NCBI GenBank assembly: GCA_030280995.1
Contig: JASXTE010000002.1
Span: forward strand, 5,515,683-5,579,682
Length of the DNA stretch: 64,000 nucleotides
Origin: Hemileia vastatrix
Taxonomy: Eukaryota > Basidiomycota > Pucciniomycetes > Pucciniales > Zaghouaniaceae
Reading direction: 5' to 3'
Below the pieces are notes generated by a model, which was given only the letters and a program-made list of their open reading frames with translations, had not been told where the DNA came from and made no database searches. A program made the translations under genes and the position numbers. Positions 21,273-33,104 of the stretch are shown here, one piece after another (the first letter of the stretch is position 1; every line of letters begins with the position of its first letter).

Positions 21273-21826
21273 TGTTGAGGTTTAACTGTTAATGTACTGT
21301 TAAATTTATTTTCCTTTAATTACCATTACTTATATTACGTTCCATTTAACCGTTATAAAGTCTCTCGCTTATTGGGTTACTATTTTTCACTGTCCAATTT
21401 ATTTAATTTCCGAAGTATAATTCCGTGAATCCTATACTCTTACTTCACTATAAAGATGGCTTTGTTAACTCCTATTGTCTCTCATCTTCTCTTGCCATCT
21501 TTACTAATTATTCTCTACTTAGTTTCTCTTACTGTCCAATTGCCTCTGCCGTCCAAAGCTCTGAGTTTTATCTCTTACTTTTTATATTTAGGTAAAACGT
21601 ATGTGTGCTGTATAATGCAATGTTACCATCTTCTCTTGCCATCTTTACTAATTATTCTCTACTTAGTTTCTCTTACTGTCCAATTGCCTCTGCCGTCCAA
21701 AGCTCTGAGTTTTATCTCTTACTTTTTATATTTAGGTAAAACTTTCTCTTACTGTCCAATTGCCTCTGCCGTCCAAAGCTCTGAGTTTTATCTCTTACTT
21801 TTTATATTTAGTCCCTAACCTTTTCA
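21273..21826 (+). repeat. Copia B 3' LTR
   Basis: 554 bp. It matches the 5' LTR at all but three aligned bases (two T/G, one T/C) and carries an extra 76-bp partial copy of the internal tandem unit (about 21,736-21,811). The length difference is therefore a repeat-number change after or during insertion. Confidence 0.95.
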
Positions 21827-21831
21827 CTTCT

Positions 21832-22396
21832 AAGCTGTCGTAAAATTTCTCAAAAATTTATTTATATCTTATCGTTTTCAGATCTGGCTGCACCAGTGAT
21901 GCTCACATGACAGCACAAAAAAAAAAAAAAAAAAAACCAACAATTAGACGCGTAGTCAGGGCACCCAATCCAACTGATTTAACTGAATTTGACACCATAA
22001 CTAAACACCGCTGATTTTCGGTTTATTTATTTCAAGCTAGTTCATGAAATCACGGTTTATATTCAAGTTTCTTACTTGCATTTATAGTCACTTCTGACTT
22101 GGTGGGGCCTGCTTACTTGTTAATTGTCAAACTCCTATCTACGGACAGTGTTTAACCCATATATATATATATATACTATACGATTGAAACAATTTTCCAA
22201 TGAAGGTTACTTCAAAGGCTTTTCTCAAAAATTTAAATCCAGTTACTAAAACATAAAAATTTCAATGACAAGTTTGAACCCCAACCTAAAGCTAGTAATT
22301 TTTCATACTTCGATATATTCGGACACTGCAAAAGATGTGCAAGTCGAATAAGTTACGGGGAAAATTAGTTTATTTGGGAAAGAGAATGATAATTAT
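21832..22396. other. No gene seen; poly(A) tract and TA repeat
   Basis: A 20-base A run lies at about 21,917-21,936, and a short TA repeat at about 22,158-22,176. The A run could mark a retroposed sequence, but no source is visible. The end nearest 22,397 is likely the 3' UTR of the WD40 gene. Confidence 0.4.
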
Positions 22397-24283
22397 TTAG
22401 TCATACACTCCGCTTTTGTTATCTGCTACTGCAATAATGATGCCTGCACCCCCATGATATTGAGCCTCTTGGTGATTGAAAGGGGATGAAATATCGATTG
22501 AGTAATTCTCCTTAGAATCTGTGGGGGGGGTTCGGGGGCACAACAAAGGATCTTTAGCAGTTATAAGTCGTTGTAGAATGCCACATGGAGCAAAAACAGC
22601 ACAAGTAACTGCGTTCGAGCCAACTTTAGGAAGTGAGAAACATAGGTTTTCGTTAGGTTCGTGCACTTTAAAATAGAACTAAAATATAGATTTCATGCCT
22701 TGAAAGCAGTCATCTGCAACTACATCTTTCATCTTCCCTGTCCCAGTTTGAGAGGTTTCATCCAGACCAGTTCTCCATAGGTAAACTTTTTTATCCTCGC
22801 TTCCCGATATTATGTATTGTCCATCGTCACTCATGGTGGCCCGTATCTGGCTTTGAGTATTCGATAGACCCTTGTATTCAGCTAAAACTATTTTCTCTGA
22901 TATACTTAATCGTCTGATCTTCGAATCATTTGAAGTCACTAATATCTGGTCTTTTTGCCCATGTGAAACAGGAATGATCGACGTGATTTTTCTATTTCCC
23001 AGAGAGTTATTCTTTGATGTTTTGTTTCGAAAATTACATAAAAATTTCAAAGTTTGTGAATCAAAAAACAACTTCAAAAATCAAATTCAAGTGGGTTGAT
23101 AGAGGAGTCAGTTAAAAAATAATAATCTGATTCCATGTGAATCGCAGTATGAAAGCCTACTATTTTCCCCTCATAAGTTCCACAGACGATTGAAGTGGCG
23201 TCAGCGTCAAAACCAACGGAAGTAATCAATGAAGGTACTGAAGTGGATAACTTGATAACACCAGCATGGAAGTCCCAAACTCTCAAGCGTTGATCAGATG
23301 CGCCAGAAATAAATATGTCTTCGTGAATTGGATCTGGATAAATGAATAGCGTAAAAAAGGGGCGAAAAACAACAACACCCCAAGAAATGGAAAATATTTC
23401 TTATGATAAATAAATAAAATTGATTGAAGCAGTTCTTTAACTTACGAAAACAAACTGAAGATACGAAGGAAAAATGTTGGAAGGTTTTAAGGGACATGGC
23501 CCGCTCTGGATGCCAGAGCTTAACAGTGTTGTCCATTGAACTAGAAAGAAGCAAATTTTTGCTAGACCAGTCCACGTCTAAGACTTCACCTGTATGCTCC
23601 GTGAATTCTTGAATCGGTACGGGATCAAAGACTGGAAAACTCGAGGCGCGAGCTTTGTTCGGGTTCGAGTCGCGTGAAAAAATGCGAGTACACAGTTTAT
23701 TTCTACTAGGCTTTTTAATTTTTTTATTGGATGTTGTTGGGCTGGAATTGTGCTCCTTGATGTACGCAACTGCATTCAGTCGAGAGCTATTATTTGACAG
23801 TACTGCCCAGACGCTTAGGTTTCCGGCCGCACATCCAACAGCCAGATATGCACCATCTTTAGAAAATTTCAAAGCCCTGATAGCGCGTTTACTGTGATTT
23901 GGAGTAAGACTTCCGGAAGAGTTGGGTTGTGAGAAATGTGGTTCTTGTTCAGAATTCAACATCGGCTCTACTGGACGCTCATGAATAGCGAAAAGCTCTT
24001 GAGCAATAAACAAGTTGGAGAAGGTTGTTTGTGCATTCTTTTTGGATTTCATTTTGACATATGCTACTTGGTCTTTAATGCCAGCTTCATAATCACTAGA
24101 TACAATTGAAGTTTGGGATTTGTTATCCTGTTTCATCTTGAGCTGAGGAGAATTTGAGATGCTATGGCCCTCAGAAAGGATGCAAGAGTTCCCAACCTCG
24201 AAATCGTCGGCTCTCAATTTTTTGGAAGGCTGGAAATGTGAGTAATGAAAGCTAAAAGATGATGATGCTGTGGTAGTGAATGC
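22397..24283 (-). CDS. WD40-repeat protein (WDR44-like), 5' end unresolved
   Basis: The one convincing host gene, in four exons on the minus strand: 24,283-23,446, 23,333-23,161, 23,071-22,724 and 22,678-22,397. Introns of 112, 89 and 45 bp start GTAAGT, GTAGGC and GTAGTT and end in AG; the last is short and least certain. After a Ser-rich basic N-terminus come WD repeats: RAIRALKFSKDGAYLAVGC..VWAV, HTGEVLDVDWS..LLSSSMDNTVKLWH, SSVCFHPIHEDIFISGASDQ..VWDF, SIVCGTYEGKI, ILVTSNDSKIRRL, QYIISGSEDKKVYLW and AVTCAVFAP. This spread, with a basic segment before the second repeat, resembles WDR44-type scaffolds linked to Rab11 trafficking; the role is inferred from family only. The start codon is upstream: 24,283 is an acceptor (CTAG), and TPPAEAFNLIRSILFIEIRK at about 24,360-24,430 may be part of an earlier exon. 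Confidence 0.8.
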
Positions 24284-25450
24284 CTAGCAAAGGAAAAGTA
24301 GAGTTATTGCGTGAATTTAAGGTATGGAGGCAACCACTATTTTCTCGGACTCTCTCTTTCCGAATTTCAATGAAGAGGATTGAACGTATTAGGTTGAATG
24401 CTTCTGCGGGAGGTGTAAACAAATGCTGATCAGGCTCAAAATGATAGTTTATTTTTTAGACTGACTGACTGAGTATATAGGGGCGGAGCTAGACGCTGCA
24501 TGGGTCCACAAGGAAACCTTTTGGGTGGTGTGCAAGGCAACCTCATTTTTGACTCCCTTATTTTTCACTGAGTACGCAGTCCAGAAAACCTGTGCGCGTT
24601 GATGGCCGACCCACTTTGAGGGCGCCGAGGCAGAGTCAGGACGGGAGTATATCGACGGTGGCAACAAATCATCTGAGAAAACATTATACAGCTGATTCGA
24701 AAAAGGTTGCGGATATCTTGTCTCTCCTCCCATGCCAACAACATTTGTTTAGGTCAGTTGACCTAGACCTTTGCTGGGGATGAGAGGCAAAAAATCCGCA
24801 AGCTTTTGGAAATAGATGTTGCACCTTAAGTTCAATTGATCAGCGCCGCAAGACTCCGGCATCGCTTCTCTGCAACTTGTAGCCAGTTGTGGAAGGTTAC
24901 ATTCAACACGATAGGGTGGCATTAGTCATCTAGTCCACACCGCGTCGGCACTTGGGGGCTTGGCTGACCCAAGGCTAATATTAACAAACAGCCATAGAGT
25001 ACAAACAGGTCCATTATTAATACCCAGCTGTATTTTCCAAGTCCAGACTCTCAATCTGAACCAACATTAAGATCACTATCAACAAAAAGCAATCATTCTA
25101 CCGCCAAAATAAATCCATCTTTTATCTTGCCCACAAAGGCAACTAACTCAATGGAATAAAGTTCATAACTTTAATGTCTTCTCACTGGTGAAACTCAAAT
25201 CAAAACATTGGGGAACCTTTTAGTGCGCGGATGGAACTTCTTCGTTCCTAAATGTATCTTTGGGGAAGGGAAGAAGAGACGAGACGAGGAATTTAATGTT
25301 GAAGGAAAACCTGGTAGTTAGAGCAGCAGTGAGTAAACATAGTCCCCGCGGTAGCTGCGGAAACAAAATTTTATATATCTACTGCTGGTATATTGTTGCA
25401 GTAATTAAGTGCATAGAACCGATCAAACACATTGTTTTTTCACGATATTA
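24284..25450. other. WD40 gene upstream region; no certain gene
   Basis: Less AT-rich than the rest of the window and free of recognised repeats, so probably genuine host intergenic sequence holding the WD40 5' exon(s) and promoter. A minus-strand frame of 94 codons (24,449-24,733) and plus-strand frames of 60-65 codons overlap here without recognisable content. Confidence 0.4.
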
Positions 25451-25584
25451 CAGCTAATCCTGGAAAGCTTGCAGTTGTCCTGCTTCTCATCCCCCACTAA
25501 AAGCCCATAGGTCAGCCGAGCTACACTCATAATTTTGGCGGAGGAGGGGATGCATGACAACCACAAGCTTTCCAGGATTAGCTG
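25451..25584. mobile_element. 134-bp TA-flanked MITE
   Basis: Left end CAGCTAATCCTGGAAAGC and its exact inverted copy at the right end; the match is 21 bp perfect and about 34 bp with three mismatches. TA lies on both flanks (25,449-25,450; 25,585-25,586). A CAG start with TA duplication is typical of pogo/Fot-type Tc1-mariner elements, so this is probably a derivative mobilised by such a transposase. Confidence 0.85.
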
Positions 25585-26039
25585 TATAGTAGATGGAAGT
25601 AAGTTGCCTTCAAGTCACAGAAGCTTGTGGAATTTTCGATGAAAAAATCAAAGTTCTCCTCCCCCACAAAAAAAATGATATACTCCCGACCTACCTCCGA
25701 CCCTTTTGAATAGGCAAGTCATTTTTTGGTCAGAGCAACTTTAATTTTTTGGTCAAAATTTCCAAAAATGTTTATGACTTGGCTCTATTAGAGCATGCCT
25801 GATCTTCTGTTAAATTAAGGAATTTTAGTTCAGTTTTGCCAAGAAACGTGACTGAATTAAATTAAAACTTGTGAATGTAATTGACGATTGTGCGTGCTCT
25901 CACTTTTACTGCTTTTAACTATTGATATTGGAGATAGATAAGTTTACATAGATGTACCTAATCTGATCAACCAATAGATCTAGTTTGTCTTGATCGAATC
26001 CTAATGATGATTGGGGAACATATAAAGATTGAAACAATA
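25585..26039. other. No gene seen
   Basis: Short AT-rich spacer between two MITEs; nothing recognised. Confidence 0.4.
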
Positions 26040-26219
26040 GGGGGTATCAAAGTAGGAAATTTGAAATTATTTAAAAGTCATTTCACAACACAAAAAGAAA
26101 GCCGCAAACTTGACATTAATTCTCCGTAAAAAGGTGTTTTGGTTTAAAAAAATAATCATGGTTGATTTGGTGGAAAAAAGTGGTTTTTGAAATGGAAGAT
26201 TTCTAACTTTGATACCCCC
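26040..26219. mobile_element. TA-flanked MITE, GGGGGTATCAAAG family, copy 2
   Basis: 180 bp with ends GGGGGTATCAAAG and CTTTGATACCCCC, TA on each side. The interior matches copy 1 at 6,633 in ATTTCACAACACAA, AATAATCATGGTTGATTTGG and GGAAGATTTCTAAC blocks. Two copies with the same ends and TA flanks establish the family. Confidence 0.82.
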
Positions 26220-26601
26220 TAATCATTCCTTTATGACTATGTTTCACAGGGGAGTAAAAAAAGAGAAATGGTGGGCAACTCATTTTTCACTAATATTGGA
26301 GTAATCCATTAAGTAATCTGCAAGTAACTCTTTAAGGGATATAGGAGGAAAATCTGGTAAGTAAAGTAGGTAGTAATACCGCTAGAAAAGATAATATTGT
26401 GACAAAAGTACGAAATTGCGAAAACCATTTGAGAGGTCAAAAATTGAGAAGCAGAATTTATCTTTTTGAGGTTGAATTTTTTTCTGCCAAAAAACTAGTT
26501 GGAAAACAGGAAAGTTGCAGGAACATCAGCATCAATTAAAGTAAGTATTCAACTACACAACTCATATATATATATATTAAAATATAGGATAACATAAGAG
26601 C
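26220..26601. other. No gene seen
   Basis: AT-rich spacer with a short TA repeat at about 26,565-26,576; nothing recognised. Confidence 0.4.
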
Positions 26602-27540
26602 GGATATCAAAGTTTGGACTTTTTGTGAAATCCTATGTTGGATTTACAAGACATTTTTGATCAGAAATCTGACATGAAATTTTGAAAACTGTGGTATTTC
26701 GCATTACACACATCAAAGTTGACCTGAAAGTCATGTAATTTTGATTATGGTATTTATAATCATCACTCCCCAATTCATCTGCCCTTTAAACATACTGAGC
26801 AACCTCTCTTCTCCAAATTCATCACCAATCTTCTATTAGCTTATAAATTTCAGAACTGAAATCAAAAAAATCATTTCTTATTAGGGGGTATCAAAGTTGT
26901 CAAATCCCATTTTTCAAATCTAAAAATGGGATTAGAATATTACAAAATCCCATGTCAGATTTTGGAAATCCACTAGCCCCAGGGCTGGTGGATTTTTGAG
27001 CATGATACTACTCCAAAATCCTACACTGAATAGAATTTTGGAACTGTTGGGAGATTTATAACCTAACACAAATCTACTTTTTATCAACATCATGTAATTC
27101 ATTTGTTCAGTTATATTTCTATATTCCAAGCCTTCTTTTAGACTATTTCTTTCCACTTGATGATGTAAACAAAACATTATTTGGGCTCAACTTACACATT
27201 ACTTCAATGCCACTAAGACAATTATCATTTTGCCTATATCTAAAATTCATGGAACTGATATGAAACAGTGCATTTTGGCTTAGTTAAGTTGTGCCCTTAT
27301 CAGTGATTTCATTTTTAATAATCCTGAACTCATGAATATAATAAGGAATAATAATTCTTATCTCACCTCCAAAAGTAATAAGCTGATCAAAGATTGGTGA
27401 TGAATTGGAGAAAAGAGACTGCTTGGTATGATTAAAGGGGGGTGCAATGGAAAGTGATGGTTGTAAATACTGCAATTGAAATTGTATGACATTCAGGCCA
27501 ACTTTGATACATGTGATGTGAAATACCACAGTTTTTTCAA

Positions 27541-27554
27541 AACTCCATCTCATA
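27541..27554 (+). repeat. LINE target-site duplication, 5' copy
   Basis: AACTCCATCTCATA, repeated exactly at 33,091-33,104 and bracketing the LINE. Confidence 0.9.
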
Positions 27555-27563
27555 GATCTTGAC

Positions 27564-29090
27564 TTGAACAACCATGATATGCATATTGACACGTCCAAAC
27601 CTTTTCCCCCTGTGCCTCAAGTCAATGCTCCAGTGCCCTTGGCTCCTGCTCCCGCCCCAAACAATGGCCTTATTTTCCCTCCTCCTTGCCCCTACCCTGT
27701 GCTCAAAAAGAGAAGATACTCCTCCCCATCTCCAATTACCACGCACCCTATCTGAGGCCAGTCTTCCCAGTCCATGAACAATGCCCACAACAAACATCCT
27801 AAAATTTTCTTTGATCCTCAAGTTCCATCTCCTCCACCATCCTTTCTTGACACACCTTTCATCCCCCTCCCCTATACCCAGTCTCCACCCTCCTCAGCCA
27901 ATACTTTCACTCAATGCCTCCATCCACAACCTCAAAGCCCCATTCTTTGGACCTGACCTTATGCCTACTCCTCTTGCATCACTGGACCAAAACTGCCCTT
28001 CTGCCTGCCTCACCCGCCTTGTGGGTCAGAACAACGTCAACCACCCAATTGCACTGATGCAATGTCTTCATAACAACATTGGGACCATCAGAGACCCTCC
28101 ACGTAAGGGATCCAAAATATCTGTCCACACCTCCACAATGGCAGATATTTGCACCTTAACAGATTCCCTTATCCCCCTCATCAAGAAAGCCACTTTCCAA
28201 CAATTCCCTCCTCCTCCTCCCCAAAAAGACCCTGCTTCTCCTTCTCTATCCTCAATTGAAAGCAAGCTAAATTCCATCCTAGCCAGCTTAAAGAGCCAGA
28301 ATTCAACCCTAAACTCCCGTCAAACCCCTACTAAATCCTTTTCCCAAGCTGCAGCCTCTGGTAACCCTCTCCCTCAGGCTCCTCCTCCCACTAGTAGCCC
28401 CCACACTCACCATTGTCCCCAGTCCTCACCAAGTACAGCAACGTACAACTGCTCACCTTTCTCAACAACTGCATTGCTGCTAACAAAGTCTCTCTACCTC
28501 ATTCTTCATCCCCAATCAAATTCAGAGGCCTTCAAGCATTGATTCAACAACATCAAACTCACCCTTCCTTCTGAAGAAGTGAATTAAGCACTTGCAAACT
28601 CACGGAAAAAGTGGATCCCCCAAGGGATGATTCTTAAACCACTCACTTACCCTGTTGTGGCACATGGAATCCTCACTTCTTTCAAACCTGAAGACCAAAA
28701 ACTGCCTCAACTCACTAATTGAAGAAAACCCCAAAACCCTAAATTCATTATACAGGGTCTCTTGGCTTAAAAATGCTGAAGGAAGAAAGGGGAAAAACCA
28801 CTCATTGGTTATTCTCCACTTACTTAACAAAGAAGACACTAACATGATTGCTTCTCCCTCCCCAGAATAAAACTTCATTTGTGATGGTCAAGTATGTCAA
28901 ACCAAAGCCATTAACAAGGAATGCAACATGTGCTTTCAGTGCTGGGGTAAAGGCCACCTCTCAATTAATTGCCCCCTCCAAACTATATGCTCAAATTATT
29001 CAGATCACCACCTCCCCAAAAATTTCAACAAACCCAAAATCAACTCACCAATATTCTTCCGCTACTTTGACTCCCTTCCACAAAACCACC
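27564..29090 (+). pseudogene. LINE ORF1 (nucleic-acid-binding protein)
   Basis: The first ATG (27,564) opens a Pro-rich N-terminus (VPLAPAPAPNN). The main frame 27,781-28,542 is Pro/Ser-rich with a TKSFSQAAASG block, often found in fungal LINE ORF1 proteins. Later segments in other phases include KWIPQGMILKPLTYPVV and, at about 28,925-28,970, CFQCWGKGHLSINC, a complete CxxCxxxxHxxxxC knuckle. ORF1 proteins bind element RNA as ribonucleoprotein. At least four frame breaks separate the pieces. Confidence 0.75.
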
Positions 29091-29194
29091 CACTCAATAT
29101 GGAAAAAACCTCCCTTAACAAGGTGCCCCCAACTCACCCTCTGCCCAGCAATTTTCCATCTCCCACACCATGCTGCCTGCCCTTATATATCATC

Positions 29195-30080
29195 ATGAAT
29201 AGAAAACCAAACTCTTGGCCAAATTGTCAACAAATTAACTTCAATATACTGCAACTGAATTGTCACCATTCCTTCTTAGTTTACCACCCCCTATTTAATG
29301 ACCACTACACTCACTCTTTTGATCCCTTAGCTACCCAGGAACCCTTCCTTGCTCCAGATCACATCAATCCAGCTCCTGAAAAAGGATGGCAATGCATCTG
29401 TTCCAATCCCTCCACCACCTCGGCAACCCCTTCCCCTACCAGAAGCTGTTTTTACATTAATGATAAGCACCTGATTCATCTTTTCTCTTCCTTCCCCTCC
29501 CTGTGTCCAGACCTTACACTTCTTCTAGAAAACATCTATTCCCCTCCAGTATTTCTGGCTAATATGTACAACCCCCCTCCCTCTCTCCTCACTCTCACCT
29601 ACTCTGTATCCTTTTAACCAACTCAAACCTTCATCACAACCTATGGGCCAGCCCCAGAGCTCACCACTGCAACCACCCCAAAGCCTCAGACTTCCTCAAC
29701 TCCATGTCTGCCCTCAACATGGCCCTTGCATTGCAACCGGGTGTCATCACCTTCTGCAACTCCAGACAATTCTCATCAGTAATCAACCTGGTCTTTAAAA
29801 AGAGAAAATTCTCAAACTACTTATCAAGTGTTTGACGGACCCAGAAGGCTCCCTATCCCACCTCTCTAATAATCATTCTATCACTACCTCTCTCTCTTTT
29901 GTCCCCACCCCAATGCCCCCACCTCACAGGTTCCACAGCTGGCAAAAAATCAATGAGGGTTCCATCCTCTCTGCTCTCTCCTACATCCCTTTGCCCTCCC
30001 CCCCTGCCCAGATTGACCCGGCTGCAGAACTCCTTACAACCGAATTTACAAAAATAATGGATGACTTTATCCCACTTTAG
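29195..30080 (+). pseudogene. LINE endonuclease domain
   Basis: The frame from 29,195 contains NFNILQLNCHHS, the Asn-bearing first block of APE-like LINE endonucleases, and DPLATQEPFLA, the Glu-bearing second block. Downstream, in another phase (29,832-30,080), SNNHSITTSLSF occupies the position of the catalytic SDH block, with Asp replaced by Asn. The enzyme nicks target DNA to start target-primed reverse transcription. Frameshift near 29,620 and the SDH change inactivate this copy. Confidence 0.75.
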
Positions 30081-30474
30081 CAGCCCAGCTCAAAGTGTCA
30101 CACATGGTGGAGCCATAGAATCCTGGATCCTCTCAATCAATCATGCTATCAGGCCCAGATACACCTCAAGTACTCCCAATCTCCTCACCTTGTAGCTGAG
30201 TTCAAAGCATCAAGAACAGCCTTCTGAGCTAAAATCACATTCCTTTGCAAAAAACACTGGCAACAATTTCTATCCCACCTCACTCCAACCACATTTCATC
30301 AAGCAGCTAAGTACCTGCCTTCTGACACATCTTCACATTCTAGCCCTTCTTTATCTGCCCAAGATGGCTCCCCCATCTTGGATAGCCTTGAGAAAGCACA
30401 GGTTCTCTTTGAAGGCACATCAGTTTCCTCAATCCCTGGCACCCTAAACAATCTCCCTCCCCCTCACCCACTCT

Positions 30475-31300
30475 CCTTTGCCTCCTCCCCCCATTCAATT
30501 ACCAGGAATTCATCAATGCCCTGAAAAACACCAAAAGAAACAAGCTGCAAGTCCTGAAAGCATGCCAATCTCCCTATTAAAACTCAATTCACACTCCTTC
30601 ACTTGCCTCCTCCTCCCTATCTTCCAAGCATGCTTTGACTTAGGACACTATCCTAAAGCATGGAAAGAGGCTAAGACAAACATTATTCCCAAACATCACC
30701 ATCCTGATTACACAGTAGTTAATGCCTATTGTCCCATTGCTCTCCTAAACACCATGGGAAAGCTTCTAGACTAGCTTCTCACCAATTGCATCAGCTAAAT
30801 CCTCCCAGAATCTCATTATGGTGGTCACCCTCAAAGATCCACATCCAATGCGTTACTTCATTTAACCACTTGGACAAAAAACCAATGGTCCAAAGATAAT
30901 TTAATAGGTGTCCTTTCACTAGACATGAAGGGCACTTTCCCCTCAGTAAATATTCAAAGACTTGAGGCTACCCTTTCCTCTCTCCTCCTCCCCAGTAACC
31001 TTAAAAAACTTATTATCAGCTCCCTTTACAATAGGTTCACCAGTATCTCCTTCTCAATTTATGAGTTCCCCCCTATAATTTTCTCCAAAGGCCTTCCACA
31101 AGGCTCTCCTCTCTCCCCATACCTCTACATAACATAAAATTCACCTCACCTCTCCCTCCCCTCCATCTCCCCTGACTTCTTAGAACTTGGTTACATCAGT
31201 GACATAATCTATCTTGCAGCCAACAAAAACCCTGAGTGGGTTACCAAAAATCTCTCATCTATAGGATCTGTGGTGCTATAGTGGGGTGTCCAAAATGCTG
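30475..31300 (+). pseudogene. LINE reverse transcriptase
   Basis: LGHYPKAWKEAKTNIIPK and YCPIALLNTMGKLLD (30,640-30,774) are the finger motifs of non-LTR RTs. VLSLDMKGTFPSVN (about 30,910) holds the first catalytic Asp, FSKGLPQGSPLSPYLYI (about 31,080-31,132) is motif B, and GYISDIIYLAA (about 31,190) stands where the FADD/YxDD box should be, with its first Asp replaced by Ser. Two or three stops interrupt the domain. A fossil of the polymerase that would copy LINE RNA at the nick. Confidence 0.85.
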
Positions 31301-31999
31301 CTGTCTTTGAAAAAGCCAAAAATAAGTGGTTACTTCTATCCAAAAAATTCTCCATATTAACTCCCCCCCTTCTCTCACATTCAATAGCCTCAAAAACCCC
31401 CAATCCCTAAATATCAAGTGGTTGAGCATGATAATTGACCAAAGCCTGACATACAAGGCCAATGGTACAAAACTATCATCCATTTGCCTTCAATTGGTCT
31501 CCACCATCCACCAGCTTGCCTCATCGGGCTGGGGCATCCCTCTGAAACTATACAAGAATCCCATATCCTCACTTTTCCACTCTTGCACCAACTACGTGGC
31601 CATTATCTGGCATAAACCTCATAAGAACACTTGCACCACCTGCATGCTCCAATTTGTAGACAAAAGAGAAATCAGACATACTCTTGGTTGTTTCAGGAGT
31701 ACACCAGTATTCCTTCTACTCCATGACTCTGCTTCACTAACATTTGTTCAGAGATTAGATCTAGTTGTCCAGTGTGCTTGTCTCCAGCTACTCGCCCTGC
31801 CTCTTTCAAACATCATGGCGAGACTAGCAAGGAAAATTATCTCTGACCCACTCCCCAAAATCCACAAAAATGAACTACACCACCTATTCTCCCTCATCCC
31901 TCTCTACAAGATAACCTTGACATGAAGAGTAGAAGTCTACTTCCACTGTGGCCTACCCCACTATTCAGCAATCTGATTTCCCCAGAAAGAGAAACTGCA

Positions 32000-32461
32000 C
32001 TCAGAGAAGTCTCCTCTTCCCTTCTCTCTTCCCCTCTTTCTACTCACTTCATCTTCACAGATGGCTCCAAATCTTCAACTGGCACTCACTCTGCTGCACA
32101 TGACCCATGATTACCTCTCACTTTTGTTCTTTTCCTAGGGGACTTCACACTCTACACAGTTTTTGAAGCAGAGCTGATTGGGATTCTGATAGGCCTTGAC
32201 CTCTTTCTCTCTAATCCTCTACATCAATACACAAAAAACCTCACCATCCTAGTGGAAAACCAAGCCATTATCAAAGCTCTCTCTTCCTCCAAACTAGGCA
32301 CATCCAATACTACAACAATCATCAGCATAATCCATACCATCTCTCTCCTCTTCCAAAACAACCCCCTACTCAACTTCACCCTTCAATGGTGCCCAGGACA
32401 TGTAGGTATTGCCGGAAACAAGACAGATGAAAGTTTAGCAAACAGAAATCACCCGCTATAA
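32000..32461 (+). pseudogene. LINE RNase H domain
   Basis: HFIFTDGSKSSTGTHSAAH supplies the first Asp. After a stop, FEAELIGILIGLDLFLSNP supplies the Glu. LTILVENQAIIKALSSSK has Glu where the third acidic residue is normally Asp. WCPGHVGIAGNKTDESLANR carries the final His/Asp block. The order and spacing match RNase H domains following RT in several fungal and insect LINE clades. The segment is broken by a stop at about 32,108. Confidence 0.85.
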
Positions 32462-33090
32462 ACCAGGGCTTAGTCCTCCATCCTCTTTTCTCCACCACCC
32501 CCATCCTCTTTCTCATTCAAATCTTTCCTGAAAACTCATGCTTGTTCCCTTCTCCTCTCCCCCCCTGATAAGACTTCTATCAGGAAATTGTGTGGAAAAT
32601 TTGAACCTCTCACCTCTCTACCAAGAGCACATTCCACAGCCATTGTTTAAACATGTTCTGGACACTGCCCAACCAACACATACCTTTCCCTATTCAAATC
32701 CTCAGACTCACCATACTGCCCAAAATTCAGGATGTACAGCAAAGACACTCCCAAGCACTTAATACTCCTCTGCCCTTCACATGCTGTACTGAGGTCTCCC
32801 TCATCCTCCTTTGCAAATCTCACTAAATTCCATTTCATACCTTGGCTCTTCTCTCTTTGTTTAGTATTATATCTTAAGTTACTGCCTATCTAGTCAGAAC
32901 TGGGAGATTCATTAACAATATACCACTTACAAATTAATCTCCAGTTTTAAAACTAATAATTGTGTTTCTTTCATTGCACTACATAACCCTGTACATAGCT
33001 CCTTCTCAATTTTTTACCTTTACTTGTGCCCTTCTCTTCATGTCCCCCATTTGGTGAGATTTTATGAAATAATAATAATAAATAAAAAAT

Positions 33091-33104
33091 AACTCCATCT
33101 CATA
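33091..33104 (+). repeat. LINE target-site duplication, 3' copy
   Basis: AACTCCATCTCATA, identical to 27,541-27,554, immediately after the AAT-rich tail. Confidence 0.9.

Larger units (their letters stand above)
16408..21826 (+). mobile_element. Ty1/copia LTR retrotransposon B, young, disrupted
   Basis: 5,419 bp with near-identical LTRs, 5-bp target duplication CTTCT (16,403-16,407 and 21,827-21,831), PBS at 16,886 and purine tract at 21,262. The order is gag, protease, integrase, RT, RNase H. The two LTRs differ at three bases plus one partial repeat unit, so the insertion is recent. It is disabled by a MITE at 18,052-18,312 and a frameshift near 20,482. Confidence 0.95.
27555..33090 (+). 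mobile_element. Non-LTR retrotransposon (LINE with RNase H)
   Basis: 5,536 bp between exact 14-bp target duplications. In order: a proline-rich ORF1 with CCHC knuckle, an AP-type endonuclease, a reverse transcriptase, an RNase H, a 3' UTR and an AAT/A-rich tail (about 33,065-33,090). This matches Tad-like fungal LINEs. The length suggests a full-length insertion, but all frames carry stops or shifts. Confidence 0.9.

Noticed and set aside
24449..24733. 94-codon minus-strand frame as a first WD40 exon
   Set aside because: No splice sites connecting it in phase were convincing; left as upstream region.
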